A stretch of 64,000 nt of DNA from Anthopleura xanthogrammica (lineage: Eukaryota; Cnidaria; Anthozoa; Actiniaria; Actiniidae): assembly GCA_964019055.1 (NCBI GenBank), contig OZ025218.1:4052169-4116168 (forward strand), in the 5' to 3' direction. The translations under genes and the position numbers were made by a program. Every line of letters starts with the position of its first letter. Position 1 is the stretch's first letter. The notes under the pieces were generated by a model. It was not told where the DNA came from. It saw nothing but the letters and a program-made list of their open reading frames with translations, and searched no databases. Below, piece by piece: positions 1 to 11,756 of the stretch.

Positions 1-440
1 AATCATACCCCTGGCCAATCCCTTAACCTTTTAAAGTTTTTTAGCTTTTTTAAAATCTATAAAATATAAAATTTTTTTTTTTAAGAAATATGAAATATTG
101 TTATGAGTTGCCTAAAGCTTTAAAGGCTGATTTAAATGGTACAACTTTTGCTTACAACTGTCGCATGCAATCTGCTTACACCACGCTTACAACACAAATT
201 GCTCCATTTAAATCAACCCTATAACTTGCTACAATATTTCTTCTCATACTTAACAGTTGTGAGCAAGTCATGAGCATTTCATTTTGATTTATACCCTGCT
301 GGCAGAGTCTCCTTTTGATCTTTCCCCTGAGCTAAAGAAAGATAAAGGAGACTCTGCCAGCGGGCTGAGGGTAGCCATTTTGTTACCATGGAAACTAATA
401 AATAATTTAGGTATCTAATTTTTTGTTTTGTCATATGTAG
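1..440. other. Upstream intron or 5' flank of the EF-hand gene
   Basis: No coding exon is visible before the acceptor at 439-440. The stretch is AT-rich and carries one strong hairpin (298-361). Because the exon at 441 opens in mid-protein, this is most simply an intron whose upstream exons lie outside the window. Confidence 0.5.
298..361. repeat. Perfect 18-bp inverted repeat (hairpin or solo MITE)
   Basis: The arm at 298-315 is the exact reverse complement of 344-361. The 28-bp spacer has further short complementarity (ctttc / gaaag). It lies in presumed intronic DNA and resembles the core of a small MITE. Confidence 0.7.
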
Positions 441-3400
441 TTGGAATATATGCTTCGGGAAAAGATGAAAACAGGGTATTTTGTAATAAAGAACTCTTTC
501 AAACAATGCGACCCAGAAGGCAAAGGAATTATCAACAGGTACACTAAAAATGAATATAAAGGATAATATATAAGGCTTATATATACTGCTTATATATACT
601 GCTTATATAAGGGATTATCAAGAGGGAGGAGGGGACTGTTGCAAAATTACATATGCAATGTTGCCATTTTCCTGATCCCTGCTTTTCATGATTATTTTTT
701 AGATCCCCTCGGACCCCCCTGATGCATACAAACCTTATTTGCATAATGCCCCCCCTTAATTTTCAAACTGCGTGAAAAACCCTATTTTCACTAGCACCCA
801 AGCCTTGCCCCCACCTTCTAGATAATGACCAATCCTTAACTGTGTTGCAATATATAATAGGTACTTTGTACATTGTTTTATGAAATATTAACCAAAAAAC
901 TGTGTTTTTTTCAGGGAATCCCTCTCTAAAATCCTAACCAATTTTGTTGGAAGACAAATTAGCTTAAGTCAATTTAACAAATTAATGGCGAGGTAAGTAA
1001 AAGAACTAAGGAATTTTTCTATAATTTTTTACACAACAGAAATATTTATGGTTTCTGTATGAAGACAAGGAGCCCCGGAGCCAACATATCTTAATTCTCT
1101 ATACAGTGGAACCCCGCTCTAGGGCCACCCACTAAATACAGCTACCCGGACAGTTTTGTAGGACAAAACAAAACATATTTTCAATTAAATTTACCCGTTT
1201 AATACGGACACCCGGCTAATACGGCCACTTTGGCTTGCCCTGTGGTGCCCTTTCCACTGTATTATACAAACTGTGATTAAAACTTAGATGATTCTGAAAC
1301 TCTCCCCCCCCCCCTGGGGACTTTGTCTCCATATTATTAATATATTACATATTTCTATTTAATCTTTAGATTAAGATTGGATCAGAAAAAGATGATATCA
1401 TATGATGAGTTTTATGCTGCATTCAGACCTCCAAAGGTAATCTTTTGATTTAAAACACAAGTGGGCATATACCAGGAAGGATATTTGTCATAGATGATCA
1501 GATGATTCACAGGAAAAGTTATATACCTCTAGCATGGACATAGGGAATAGGGGGGGGGGGGGGAGGGAGGGGGTTGAGGGGGTGATAAAAGTCACAGAAG
1601 AAAATTGTGCCCAACTTACCAAGCATATCCAGAGCAGTCCTCAGCAGCAGTCCTGCTGTGATATCCCCTTTCAGATTACACTTGTTTGTTAAGTCAATGT
1701 GTTTGTGGGAAGAAATCAAGAAATAAAGAAGGGAAGAAATGAAGTAATGATTTGTTGATTTTAGTGAGGAGTGACCCTCCTCATGTGAAAATTTATAAGA
1801 GTTCATAATACGGTGCTTCCATCTTCAACAAAATGATCATTATCAGTCCCTACTTACCACTGCTTATGGAAGATAACCCAGTAATTTTATTAACTAACGT
1901 CCAGGTCCCGCGTCCCCACGTCCCAGTCCTGGTTTTAGGGGATCCCAGCGCCACACAGCGGCTGCGCAGGAGGCTTTACGATAATAGCATATTTTCATTT
2001 TTTACGACAGAAAGCAGACGAAGGGCCAGCATGGCTTGAACTTGAAAAACCAAGCTTCAAAACAATGACTGCGGCACAAGTACATGCACATCTCAAGGAG
2101 AAAGCAAAACAGAGGTAAAAAAGCAAACTAGAAAAACCTTTGCATTTTTTCTAACATAGATTAGATACCATATATGGTTGGTAATTCCTTCCTGGAAATA
2201 TTTTATTGCAGTTGTAGTTTTTCTCCCGAATCGTTCAAATGCTAGGCAAGAGTATATTACAAAAAGTTATATCTTCTCGTTTGGATGAGTTACGGAAAAT
2301 AGAACGGGAAATAGGACAGGGAATCTCACTGGTCCAAGATTTTATTATGTAACACTAAGTTAGGTAATTTATCATAGTCAAATAGAACACCGCCCAGCGA
2401 GACCAGAAATTTAACCACAGGTAGCCCAAGCGTAGAGTTAGTAGGCTGTGAAGACTATGCACCAGTCAATTGAAACCCCGGCACCCCGACCCCCGAGGAA
2501 GGCCTGACAAGAAAGTAAGAAAATTGGCTTTCATTTTATAGTTAAGTAAATAGAGGATCTTACATGGGCGCGCGAAGATTTTATCTTCGAGTGTTGAAAA
2601 GATCTCTCACAAGTTAACACTTTGATAGTAATTACAATAACATCATTTAGATTCCTAGACGTGGCTGAACTTATCCCACAAATCAACCCAGGTGGTTCAG
2701 GCCGAATTCTCCGGCCTGAATTACGCAACGTCCTGAATCAAATGGGATTTTACATGGACGATGATGAATTTGAAAAGCTTTGGATGAAATACGACACTGA
2801 CAATGTTGGCACCATCAAGGCCGAAAAGCTTCTCGGGAAACTTGGGATAACAATGACGCCTGGAGAAGCACGTAATGGACCCAGTTCACCGCGGAAACTT
2901 GAAGTAGAACGAAAACAGCAACTGGATGTGGAAAGGTGGTTAAAGAGGAAGTTCAGGGAAGGTTGTTCGGATATCAAACATGGCTTCATGGAGCTGGATA
3001 TTGATCGTACTGGAAGGGTGAAGAAAGAGGATTTCAGACGTGTGTTGGCGGAGTTCGATTTGAAGCTGAACTCCAATAAACAGCTAGAGGACTTTCTTGC
3101 AAGGTGGGTTAAAACTTGTAATTTTAAAAGAAGTTATACAAATGGTTAAAGTGCCTATCACCTTTAATTGTTTATTTTAAAAATTACTTCTACATGAAGG
3201 GTACTGACCGAATGCCAGTATGGCCGCTACTTCATTATCATAATTTTTTAAATTCATGTTTTAGTTGACCGCTACATTAAAATTATAGATTAGAATGACA
3301 TCAACAAAGGTCTATTGTGCTGCTTTTTTGATCCCCGGAAACCTATAATTTAAGTCTAACTTGTTTTTCATCCAATGTATTCACTTTTCTCTTTAATTCT

Positions 3401-6400
3401 GTCTTTGCTACTTGGACGTCACATATCACGTGACATAAGACAAATTAGCACCAAAAAATTACTTACAATTTTCAGTTTACCGTAAAGTCAAATAATTTCT
3501 CTTCATTGATAAAAAGTTGAGTATTATAAAATGTATTGAATTTCAATTCATGTTGATTCTTCTACAAAAATTGGAGCATAATAAAATTTATAGAATTTCC
3601 GCTTTCCGCCTTTTCACGGTTTCCGCTTTTTACCGCGACCCGACAGATAGAGCCTTTTGATAGCTCGTATCCCTTCTTCATTAGTGGTCTGTCGTCTACG
3701 AATAACCTAAAAAAATACAATCCTATTCATTCGTTCTATCGCCCTTGGTATTATTCTCTACATGTAGAACAGAATGTTTCATTTCGAAATTTAAATTTAG
3801 ATATAATTTCATTTTCCTTAATACTTTATTCACGAATTCGAAATACTACATACTCTTTCCTTCCCCCTTCCTCTCAATTTTCTTTGTTTCCTTCCTACCT
3901 AATTATACCTTCTTTCTGTCTATCCTTCCTTTTATCATTAATTCTCCTTCCTTCTCTGCTTCTTTATTACTTCCCCTCGTTCCTCACTGATACGTAAGTA
4001 GTTTGTTTATGGCCCGATTTTCCTGTAGTCGCAGAACTGGTAATGATTGCCAACCTACAGAATATATGATTTGCATAATACCCTTCGCATTTCAGATGTG
4101 GTGTGTCTTTATCTGATGGTCAAGTTCCTTACAAGGAGTTCTTACGTCGCTTTCAGGATAGAAGTGAAACAGGCATGCCGCATAAAATCCTTGCAAACCC
4201 ACTTCACAGGTTATGATAATAAAATACATTAATGATAGCTCTTATAAATATCAAGGTTTATGCTGCTTGCTTTTCAAATGATTGTTGCAACGTTGTTGAA
4301 GAATCCAAGCAAAACTCAAGTAAATAATTTATTTTCAAGTTTGGAGTCAGAGTGAATAATGAACTCAATATTCGAATAATAAATTCATTAATGGATTCTA
4401 GGGGGTACCAGGTGTTCGGGGCAAGCACGAACCGTCCAATCACAGCGCGCTTCGATGCTTAGCCAAGCGGCCCTTGCTCCAAGTCTCTTCCCAATACAAA
4501 AACACGCGTTTCAAAGAATTTAGAGAAAAAAAGTTGAAGTGTACGTGTTGTTTAAAAAATTAAAGTAAATCTTTGCGATCCATTTCCTCAAATTCTGTGA
4601 GATATATGACTTTTAAGACTCGGGCGAGGGCCGCTTGAATTACAACAACAATCCTTTTAGCGCTTAGTTTTTCGTACAGCTAGTATGCTTTTTTGACTGT
4701 AAATGATTAGTAAACATTACCAGTTTTATAATTACTTATTTTTCAATGGTCTTCATTCTTCAGGTACCATCATAGCGAACAAGGAAGTACGTTTTCTACG
4801 ACCTCAGCTGTAGAAGCCAAATTGATGGACCTTTTCCAGAAAGATTTCCTGGCTTTACTTGGAACTTTCCAGTAAGTGCCTAACATTTTCATGGACAAAC
4901 AAGGGGCTCTACTAGGGCAAGATTTCAATCGTACTTTTGGGTCTTGTTACCAGAGGTCAAATAATCTTCGGTTCATCATCCTCGCTGTGTCTCTGAGGAA
5001 GTTTTATTTTTTTATTTACACTAAGTAAGTTATATTTCTTTTTTTAGCAACATAGACCGAAAGGATCAGGGTTTGCTGACTCAGCAACAGTTCCGCGCTG
5101 CCATAGAAGGCCGGTTTGAACTGGGAATGAGCGATGACGAATATGAAGAGTTTCTCAAGCAAATTCCAATAAACAACGAAGGGATGGTTAAATACGTTGA
5201 GTTTATGTCCAAGTTTGATACCACGTAAGTAATAAATCAAATTTATTATAAGAAAACTGGGAAATCTCAATTTTGTGGGCATTGGGCTACCTGTTTTTGT
5301 TTTTTTTATTCACCACTTTCACATTCCCATAATGCTTTGCGTTTTGGGGGGGGGGGGGGGGGACAACAACGAGAAATAATCTATAATATCATAAAGATCA
5401 ATAAGAATTGAAGAAAAAACATTTAAAAACACAAAAACCAGAAAAAAGGAAATTTGAACCGGTTTACGAGTAAAAGTTATGACATATCTTGACCATACAT
5501 TGTCTGTAACACCAAACCTTTCTCCCATGCGTGTGGAATTAATTCTGATTAAACTGATACTGGATTTTTCAATGATTATAGCAAACATAATCAGCATCTG
5601 CAAGAAAAGTTTTGAATTTTCAAATAATCTTTGCTATCGTTGCCCCCCCCCCCCCCCCCAAAAAAAACGCAAAGTATTATGGGTATGTGAAAGTGGTGAA
5701 TTCATTTTGGGAATGAAATTAAAGTAAGAGGGTAAAATATTTGAAACAGTTTAAAATTTAAGATTCTTTTTTTCTTAGGGACACCAAGAGCCTCTTCGAT
5801 CGATCTTCGGTCTTAGATATCAAACACGACCAGCCACTGCGTAAAGACCTTAAAAGCCCACCGCCGTCGCCAAGGAAACGTGGCAGACCAGTATATACCG
5901 TAGACTCGTATGACAGTAAAGATGGACGTAGTGCAGACGAACTAAAGAAACAAATAAAACGAGTTTTGACCAGCAATTACCAGGCTTTTGAAGAGGTAAG
6001 CACACTGACTATCAATCAAAGCTGTCTTACGAAATATCAAGAATGACGATAACGATATGGGGAGGGGCTTAGATTAAAAAATATAGTGGATAAGTATGTA
6101 TATGACTAAAATTTAGTGTGATAAGACTTGAAAATGTAGTGGATATTAGTAATTATTATACATTTTACTCACTATCTCGCTTCTGATTGGCCGAGAGCTC
6201 TCAGCCAATCCCTGATATCGTTTGAACTAGACATGATAAATGTATTATCTGTAGATTTCACAATGGAAATGGAAAAAAGTTGGCTATTGTTTCGAAAGCA
6301 GAATTAAATCTTTATTCTTAGTTTACAAAATGTATAATAAAACAATTATTGAATTCGGTTTTCGCAAGATATCGTAAATATCAAGACCTCGGCTATTTTA

Positions 6401-9400
6401 TCCGCCTCAGCCTCAGGCTTCGGCAGATAACACGGCCTTGGTCTTGATAATTTACGACATCATGCTCAACCTCATCCAATAATTGTTTAAAGGATGTTTC
6501 AACCCCGAAGATAATTTGGCAAAGAGATTAACGGTTAACCATTAATTATACCACGCCATTAACTAAACTGTTTTATTATTGATTTTGATTTTCCTCAGGC
6601 GTTCTATGAGTTGGATGAGTTCAACAGTAAGCGACTTACACAGGACATGATGTCCAAGTTATTGCGCAAGTGAGTGAACGCTGTCCTACAAAAGTGAAGA
6701 AAGAGACACAGGTGAAATACGCACTGCGCATGCTCGGAAATTCGGCAGAAAATTCAAAGACGACTCGAGTTTACGAAGAAAACCATTGGAGATTTACATG
6801 TCTTATATTATGCGAATTTCTCTCGTGTTATTTGACCAGGGAAAGAAAACAACTAAAGTAATGTGTCAGGAAAAAATAAGTACTAACTTTCCACGAACGG
6901 CCTTACCGGTAAATCTCCAATGGTTTTCTCAGATAAACACGACGAACTTCCGGGGATGCGCAGTGCGTTTTCACTCGTGTCGAAGAAAGATAATTGATTG
7001 GGTTTAATAGCAAGAATAAAGTTACAAGTGATGTCTGGATTTTCTGATGTTGTAGTGTAGATTGACCATGATTTATTACGCTTTTTTCATGTCTCAGTTT
7101 TATCATGCAATTAATCATTATGTGTGTCTGTTCAACAGGTTTGGAGTCGACGTTAATCGCAATGAGATCAAGAGATTATGGGATACGTTTATCACTGATC
7201 AACGAGGTCACCTCGAGTATTTACAGTTCGTGAGGCACTTTGGGTATTCACTGGATTCCGCAGGTGGGTTGAGATTCCTAGGGAGAGCCTATTTACGTAG
7301 CAAGCAGTTCAATGTTTTCATAAAACTACAATGCATCACACGTAATACAATAGATGACGACACTAGAATACAATAGGTTTTATGAAACATTACATCAACT
7401 TAGTGTTACAGTGATCTTAGTGATCCTTACTAGAGGGAGCTCACGTTGTTAGAATAAGCTGAATCTGAAAATATTAGACTTGACAAAATAAAAAAATTCC
7501 CAAATTGTCCGAGCATTTCATGTATTTCATCCATTTCAATAGATATGAATATGAGGACATTTCAATAGAGGACGTATTGGTGATATTTGTTTTTCCTTTA
7601 AAGCGTTCCCCAATGCCAAGGTGTCCCCTCCAAAGAGAGGCGATAATGACTTCATGATGCGATCCAACAAGCTCAACAGTGCAGTTGACATGTTGTTTGA
7701 ACAACTCAAATCAAAAGTGGACTTTCACTGGGAGAAGCTCCGAGAACAGTTATCCTACCTCGACCCCAAGGGAACTGGACAAGTGACTAGGGACGATTTT
7801 AAGGTTGGTATACACCATCTATTACCATGAACCACAGCTTAATGTTGATAATATAATTGAGAAAATAGGAGGTAATTAGAGAGAAAGATGGCTTATTCAA
7901 TTTCAATCCCTCTGATACAGCCGATCCTCGATTTTTTGTAAGGTCCACAGCCTGTGTGAGAGGAGACAGTTGGTCAAAAATCGCATACAATGGCTTACAG
8001 TAATCCACTTTGAATCTTTAAATCTAGTCTAACAGTTGTATTTGATACCTTCAGGACGTGTTACAAGATCTGTGCATGGAAATGACTGACTACGAATGCA
8101 AGGTTATCTGCGATAAATTTGATCCCAAGAAAGAAAACAAGTAATGAAATAACTAGGCTCCATTTCTTTTACCGATTGTATGTAAAACCCGATTCCGAAG
8201 TTGGGCTACCTGTGCTTTGCGATTCTCGAATTCTCGATTCTAAGTAGTGATGTCGATGATGTAGCTGGTGATGATGATGATGACGAAGATGGTTGTGGTG
8301 AAGATCATGGGGACGGTATTGGCAATGTTGATTGGGATGACGATGATGATGATCATGATGATGGTCATGATGGTGATGGGGATTATTATTATTATTATTA
8401 ATAGTATTATGAAAAAGATAATAACGATGTTGGGGTTATGATAATGATAATAATGGTGCTGATGATGGTGTTGTGTCACTTCATGTAACAAATTTGTATG
8501 ATAAACATTTTTAGAGTAAACTATTTTAAGTTCTTGGAGCCATTTGGCAAGAGAAGACGAGTATATCATCATGGCAACAACATGGTGGCAGTCATGAACC
8601 ATCCTCAGGCAGAATTGGTGAGTATTTCTCCCTCACAACTGTTAGTCAGGCCAATAAGCAAGAATTTGAAAACTTAATAACTTGGAGCCGAACTTTTTTT
8701 TGCCCGCATATGCTTGGATGTGGAACGCAATATTTAATAATTATCCTTTTTGATTCTTGCTACTAGAGTAAATAACTGATTGTTAAGGCGGATATAGAGG
8801 GCGGATCTCTCGGACATGAAAATACATTCTCATTAAGCCACTCTTTCCTTCTTTCAGCCTATGGACGACATTGTAAACAAACCGAACAAAGGACTCTCTG
8901 GAATAACTGCGAAACTAAGGCAGAAGGTACGAAAAACGCTGAAAGGGGATGGCTAGCAATGCATGCGTTGAGTCGATCAATCCCTGACTCCATGAGCTTA
9001 ATGACCAGCGCTCATCAATAAAGATTGTATCCTCTTTTAAAGTCTCGTTCACACTAGCGTCGTAATCGTAATCGTAACGGTAACATACGCAGACTCAATA
9101 ACGAACTGCTCATTAACAGTGCTTGTCTTTTTTCACACCTAAGTGATAATTAAAAGCGATGCTGAGTCTGCGTATGTTACGATAACAACGCTTGTGTGAA
9201 CCAAGCTTTATCAGTTTATCTAGCAAGAAGATACAAAAAGAATACCTCGAACATAATAGACCTTTTTGCTATATCACTATTTTCGACTTCGTGCGCTTTA
9301 AGAAGAATAGGTGCATCAAAGATTGTATGAAATTTGAACATCTTTAGAATTTGAACAAAAGATGCTCGTATTTCATTGTAGTTGAACAATAGTTGTAGTC

Positions 9401-9986
9401 AGGTCATAATTTTAACATACGTAAGTGTTGTGCATCGGTATGGCCCGACTCATTGTTAATTACAACAATGAAATACAGGCATCTTTTGTTCAAATTCTAA
9501 AGATGTTCAAATTCCGTACAATCTTTGATGCACCTATTGTTCTGAAAGCGCACGAAGTCGAAAATAGTGATATAGCAAAAAAGTATATTAGACAACTACG
9601 GTCATTTTAACAGCTGTAAACAACTAAACTTTGAACTATGGTTATGAAAATTAACCTCGACTTTTTAAAACCTTAGTAAACGTCCAAGTGTAAACACGGC
9701 GTAAGTACTAACTTAGTAAGTTAATACCTCTCTCATCAAAGTACTCATATCATATTATGGCTTGATTTTACAGCTGTCTGGTGAATGGAAAAATCTTCGT
9801 CGTGCATTCCGTAAGCTCGATATCCACAACGATGGCTACCTAACAATTCCAGAATTCCGTTCCGTCCTCCGCTTGTGCAACAGCGTTCTAGACGAGGAAG
9901 AGATCTATCACTTGTTGTCTGAGCTGGACAGCGGTATGGAAGGAAAGGTCTCTTATCGAGAATTCTTAAACAAAGTTTCATCATGA
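441..9986 (+). CDS. EFCAB6-like: EF-hand protein, EFCAB6-like (16 exons; 5' end outside window)
   Basis: Sixteen exons join in one open frame of 760 codons plus stop: 441-538, 915-992, 1370-1436, 2011-2114, 2651-3103, 4096-4209, 4764-4871, 5048-5224, 5779-5995, 6599-6669, 7139-7263, 7604-7803, 8055-8140, 8515-8617, 8858-8926 and 9774-9986. Every junction is GT-AG and phase-compatible. The translation is a chain of EF-hand-like loops, many degenerate, such as DTDNVGTIKAEK and DIDRTGRVKKED (exon 5), DPKGTGQVTRDD (exon 12), DIHNDGYLTIPE and DSGMEGKVSYRE (exon 16). Tandem, partly degenerate EF-hands over a long protein fit EFCAB6, a calcium-binding protein known in vertebrates as a DJ-1 and androgen-receptor partner and linked to testis and cilia. 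The assignment rests on architecture, so another multi-EF-hand axonemal protein is possible. The initiator methionine is not in the window. Introns 2, 8, 10 and 15 hold MITE-like inserts. Confidence 0.85.
1102..1261. mobile_element. 160-bp MITE with 10-bp perfect TIRs (intron 2)
   Basis: TACAGTGGAA at 1102-1111 is the exact reverse complement of 1252-1261. The interior contains repeated 'acggacacc/acggccac' motifs and no coding capacity. A related element with TACAGTGA ends lies at 38060-38148. This is probably a non-autonomous DNA transposon. Confidence 0.65.
1550..1583 (+). repeat. G-rich tract, G-quadruplex candidate (intron 3)
   Basis: A run of 14 G is followed within 20 bp by runs of 3, 5 and 5 G. 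Four G-runs of at least three on the coding strand of an intron meet the usual G4 pattern. Confidence 0.6.
2651..3103 (+). CDS. EFCAB6-like: Exon 5 of the EFCAB6-like gene (largest exon, paired EF-hands)
   Basis: This 453-bp exon runs from a TTTAG acceptor to an AAG/GTGGGT donor and is open throughout. It encodes 151 codons with an EF-hand pair: a loop starting DTDNVG, whose last position is Lys rather than the usual Glu, and a better loop starting DIDRTG and ending in Asp. A basic segment (VERWLKRKFREG) lies between them. The exon starts and ends in phase 2, matching its neighbours. The first loop probably binds calcium poorly. Confidence 0.85.
5308..5702. mobile_element. 395-bp MITE with TIRs ending in long G/C homopolymers (intron 8)
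   Basis: The left arm 5308-5362 (ATTCACCACTTTCACAT... then G18) is the reverse complement, with few mismatches, of the right arm 5642-5702 (C17, then ...ATGTGAAAGTGGTGAAT). The roughly 280-bp interior has no gene. The element sits between exons 8 and 9, is presumably removed by splicing, and puts two strand-opposed homopolymers in one intron. Confidence 0.75.
6368..6461. repeat. Imperfect inverted repeat in intron 9
   Basis: The arm near 6368-6402 (GATATCGTAAATATCAAGAC...) pairs imperfectly with 6426-6461 (...GTCTTGATAATTTACGACATC). The centre is rich in CCTCAG/CTTCGG motifs. The adjoining 6150-6250 region has a similar 'attggccgagagctctcagccaat' palindrome. It is probably part of one dispersed repeat. 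Confidence 0.6.
6704..6982. mobile_element. About 280-bp MITE with ~85-bp TIRs (intron 10)
   Basis: The arms around 6704-6797 and 6909-6982 are inverted copies. They share GTGAAAWACGCACTGCGCAT near the ends and AAAACCATTGGAGATTTAC at the inner edge. There is no coding capacity. The element begins about 35 bp past the exon 10 donor. Confidence 0.75.
8249..8470 (+). repeat. GAT/ATT trinucleotide-rich low-complexity tract (intron 13)
   Basis: Imperfect GAT/GAC repeats pass into a short (ATT)n run near 8382-8402 and then further GAT-like repeats. The tract is intronic. Acidic or His-rich reading frames through it are repeat by-products. Confidence 0.8.
9048..9201. mobile_element. 154-bp hairpin MITE (intron 15)
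   Basis: The outer arms GTTCACACTAGCG (9048-9060) and CGCTTGTGTGAAC (9189-9201) pair with one mismatch. The inner arms 9081-9097 and 9163-9179 are a perfect 17-bp inverted repeat. Non-coding; presumed MITE. Confidence 0.75.
9261..9582. mobile_element. About 320-bp palindromic MITE, arms of ~130 bp (intron 15)
   Basis: 9261-9395 and 9455-9582 are extended inverted copies. The ends share CTTTTTTGCTATATCACT, and inner blocks share GGTGCATCAAAGATTGTA and ATTTGAACATCTTTAGAATT. The transcript of this intron could fold into a long near-perfect hairpin. Confidence 0.8.
9774..9986 (+). CDS. EFCAB6-like: Terminal exon of the EFCAB6-like gene (two C-terminal EF-hands)
   Basis: The acceptor is TTTTACAG and the stop codon TGA is at 9984-9986. 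The 70 encoded residues form a classic EF-hand pair. The first loop (DIHNDGYLTIPE) has Asp at 1, Asp at 5, Gly at 6 and Glu at 12, and is the best calcium-binding candidate in the gene. The second loop (DSGMEGKVSYRE) keeps Asp1, Gly6 and Glu12. No clear AATAAA is seen just downstream, so the 3' end is undefined. Confidence 0.85.
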   Translation: MSGEWKNLRRAFRKLDIHNDGYLTIPEFRSVLRLCNSVLDEEEIYHLLSELDSGMEGKVSYREFLNKVSS

Positions 9987-11032
9987 GTGATATTTCAGAT
10001 GTATTTTAGATAAATTCAGGAATAAGATTATCAACTTAAGATACATAATGTATATGTTGAACCACGGGGGACATTGCAGAAGTTTACTCATTTCAAATGT
10101 ATAAATATGCGAAAAATATTTTTGTTTTCATGATAGCTGCAGTAAATAGCGGGTGACTGGAAGATCTTAATTTAAATCAAACATTAAGCAAAGTTTGGTG
10201 GTATCTCTAATATGTAAAGATTTATTTGAGATGGTTTGATGATTAAATATTCAGTAGTCTCGATGGACAAACTTAAAAATAATCTTGAATGTTTTGGAGC
10301 AGTACAATCGAGGCTTTGCACCATCACGTGATGACAGCCACGACAGGAGGCAGGAAAAATAGAGCGGTTTAGTCTTTTTCTCCTGGGAAACTGAATTCTT
10401 TATCATGTAAATCAGATTAGACCAGGCCTCCTGTCATGGCTGCCATCACGTGATGGTGCAAAGCCTCTATACCGCTGTATTCCTTGATTACAGCGGACTT
10501 ATTTACTCAGTGTTGGCCTCATTTCAGCGTCAGAATATTCACGAATACCAACGGTAAAGTAAAGAATGTACAATATCAACAATACAAACACTTTGAAATT
10601 CCACAGAGGCTACTCCTGAGCGGCAGGGAACTCGAAACTGGAGTATTACAGTCCGGCATTTAAAAACAAAACGTCATTGACCTCATCAACCCTATGCAAC
10701 TTGACCGAAAGGAAGTATGGGTAGAAATCACTTCAGCGGTTGAATTCCATTTATTTACTGATTAAATATGCCCCGGGCTTACAGCACGCCACTTGCGAAA
10801 TAGTATTTAATGATTTCGAACTTCTTTGACTGAGTATTAGTCATATCGACTTTGGTTTGGTTTTCGCAAAACTGGGTAATCATCAGTGTCCAGTAAATCT
10901 TAAGATAGTAAGGATATATATCCTAACGCGCGAATCCATTTTAATATTTCCAAAAGTACATTTCTCACTGCAGTTTTAAATATCATTTCATTGTTCGCAT
11001 GCACTTTAGCCGATGCTTTAGGTTCGCTTTAG
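9987..11032. other. 3' flank and intergenic DNA after the EF-hand gene
   Basis: No supported gene was found. The one notable structure is the inverted repeat at 10310-10467. The first few hundred bases presumably include the 3' UTR. Confidence 0.5.
10310..10467. mobile_element. 158-bp MITE with 42-bp TIRs containing CACGTG
   Basis: 10310-10351 and 10426-10467 are inverted copies with a few mismatches. Each arm contains the palindrome ATCACGTGAT, so two CACGTG E-box-type sites lie about 100 bp apart downstream of the EF-hand gene. Confidence 0.8.
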
Positions 11033-11124
11033 AGTCTCCTGTAGCTCAGTGGCAGAGCGTCGGACTAGCATACGGAGGGTCGTAGTTTCGATTCCCATCT
11101 GGGGCTCAGAATTTTTTTCTGAGC
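11033..11124 (+). mobile_element. tRNA-derived SINE or tRNA pseudogene with terminal hairpin
   Basis: A tRNA-like body runs from about 11036 to 11107. It has a clear D-arm and A-box (TAGCTCAGTGGCAGAGC, from 11042) and a T-arm/B-box-like TTTCGATTCCC. The anticodon stem and T-stem have mismatches, and the acceptor ends do not pair fully. A perfect hairpin follows (GCTCAGAA / TTCTGAGC, 11104-11124 with a T-rich loop). This fits a Pol III SINE head rather than a working tRNA. The loop would place AGC (Ala) as anticodon, but the fold is too damaged to rely on. Confidence 0.65.
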
Positions 11125-11756
11125 ACATTTCACAGTATGGTACGATCACACATTTCATTCCAACATCATACGCATACCATGTTTATCGTATATTTCCTTA
11201 GACATTTCTGTGACTGTAGCCGTATACAGTACGTTTGTCACATTTCAATTTATATTTTATTGGCATCAGAGTTACCATAGAAACAAAACAGTGACGTCAC
11301 TGTTTTTGACTAGCAGCAGTGTAACGCGTTACTGGATCTTTGAAATGACATACCGGACACAAATCTTAGGTATGCGCCTAAAGTTATATCCAAAAAGCCA
11401 AGGCTATCACGTTCACTCAAAAGGCTGGTGAACTTTTGATCTTTCCAACAGGATGGTTCCATCAGGTTATTACCATCATTACTGTGATTTTCCATGTTAC
11501 GAGTACTAGCCGTAGGCTTTTTATGACTGTCTGTGAAAATATGTATTTTCATTTAGGTGGATTCCTAAAACTTATCATCGGACAAAGTGGGTTTACATGG
11601 ATGTCAATCAAGGCGTTTGCATGTCATTCCATAGGCACGTGTCCTCAAACTCCTTGTGTTTGTTGACAAGATTATTTATTACTTTTAAATTAGTTGACTT
11701 CTACAGAAACCTACTTTAGTTTGTCGTAACAACGATTCTGATTCCAAACCTGTTAT
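11125..11756. other. Intergenic DNA, no gene seen
   Basis: Only short, non-conserved-looking frames occur. No splice-linked exons or repeats were recognised. Confidence 0.4.

Noticed and set aside
2750..3076. 108-codon minus-strand frame opposite exon 5
   Set aside because: Antisense shadow of a well-supported coding exon.
8201..8602. Acidic and His/Ile-rich frames over the GAT-rich tract
   Set aside because: They lie in an intron of the EF-hand gene and derive from the trinucleotide repeat.
11036..11107. Functional tRNA-Ala (AGC)
   Set aside because: Mismatches in the anticodon stem, T-stem and acceptor, plus the attached tail hairpin, favour a SINE or pseudogene.
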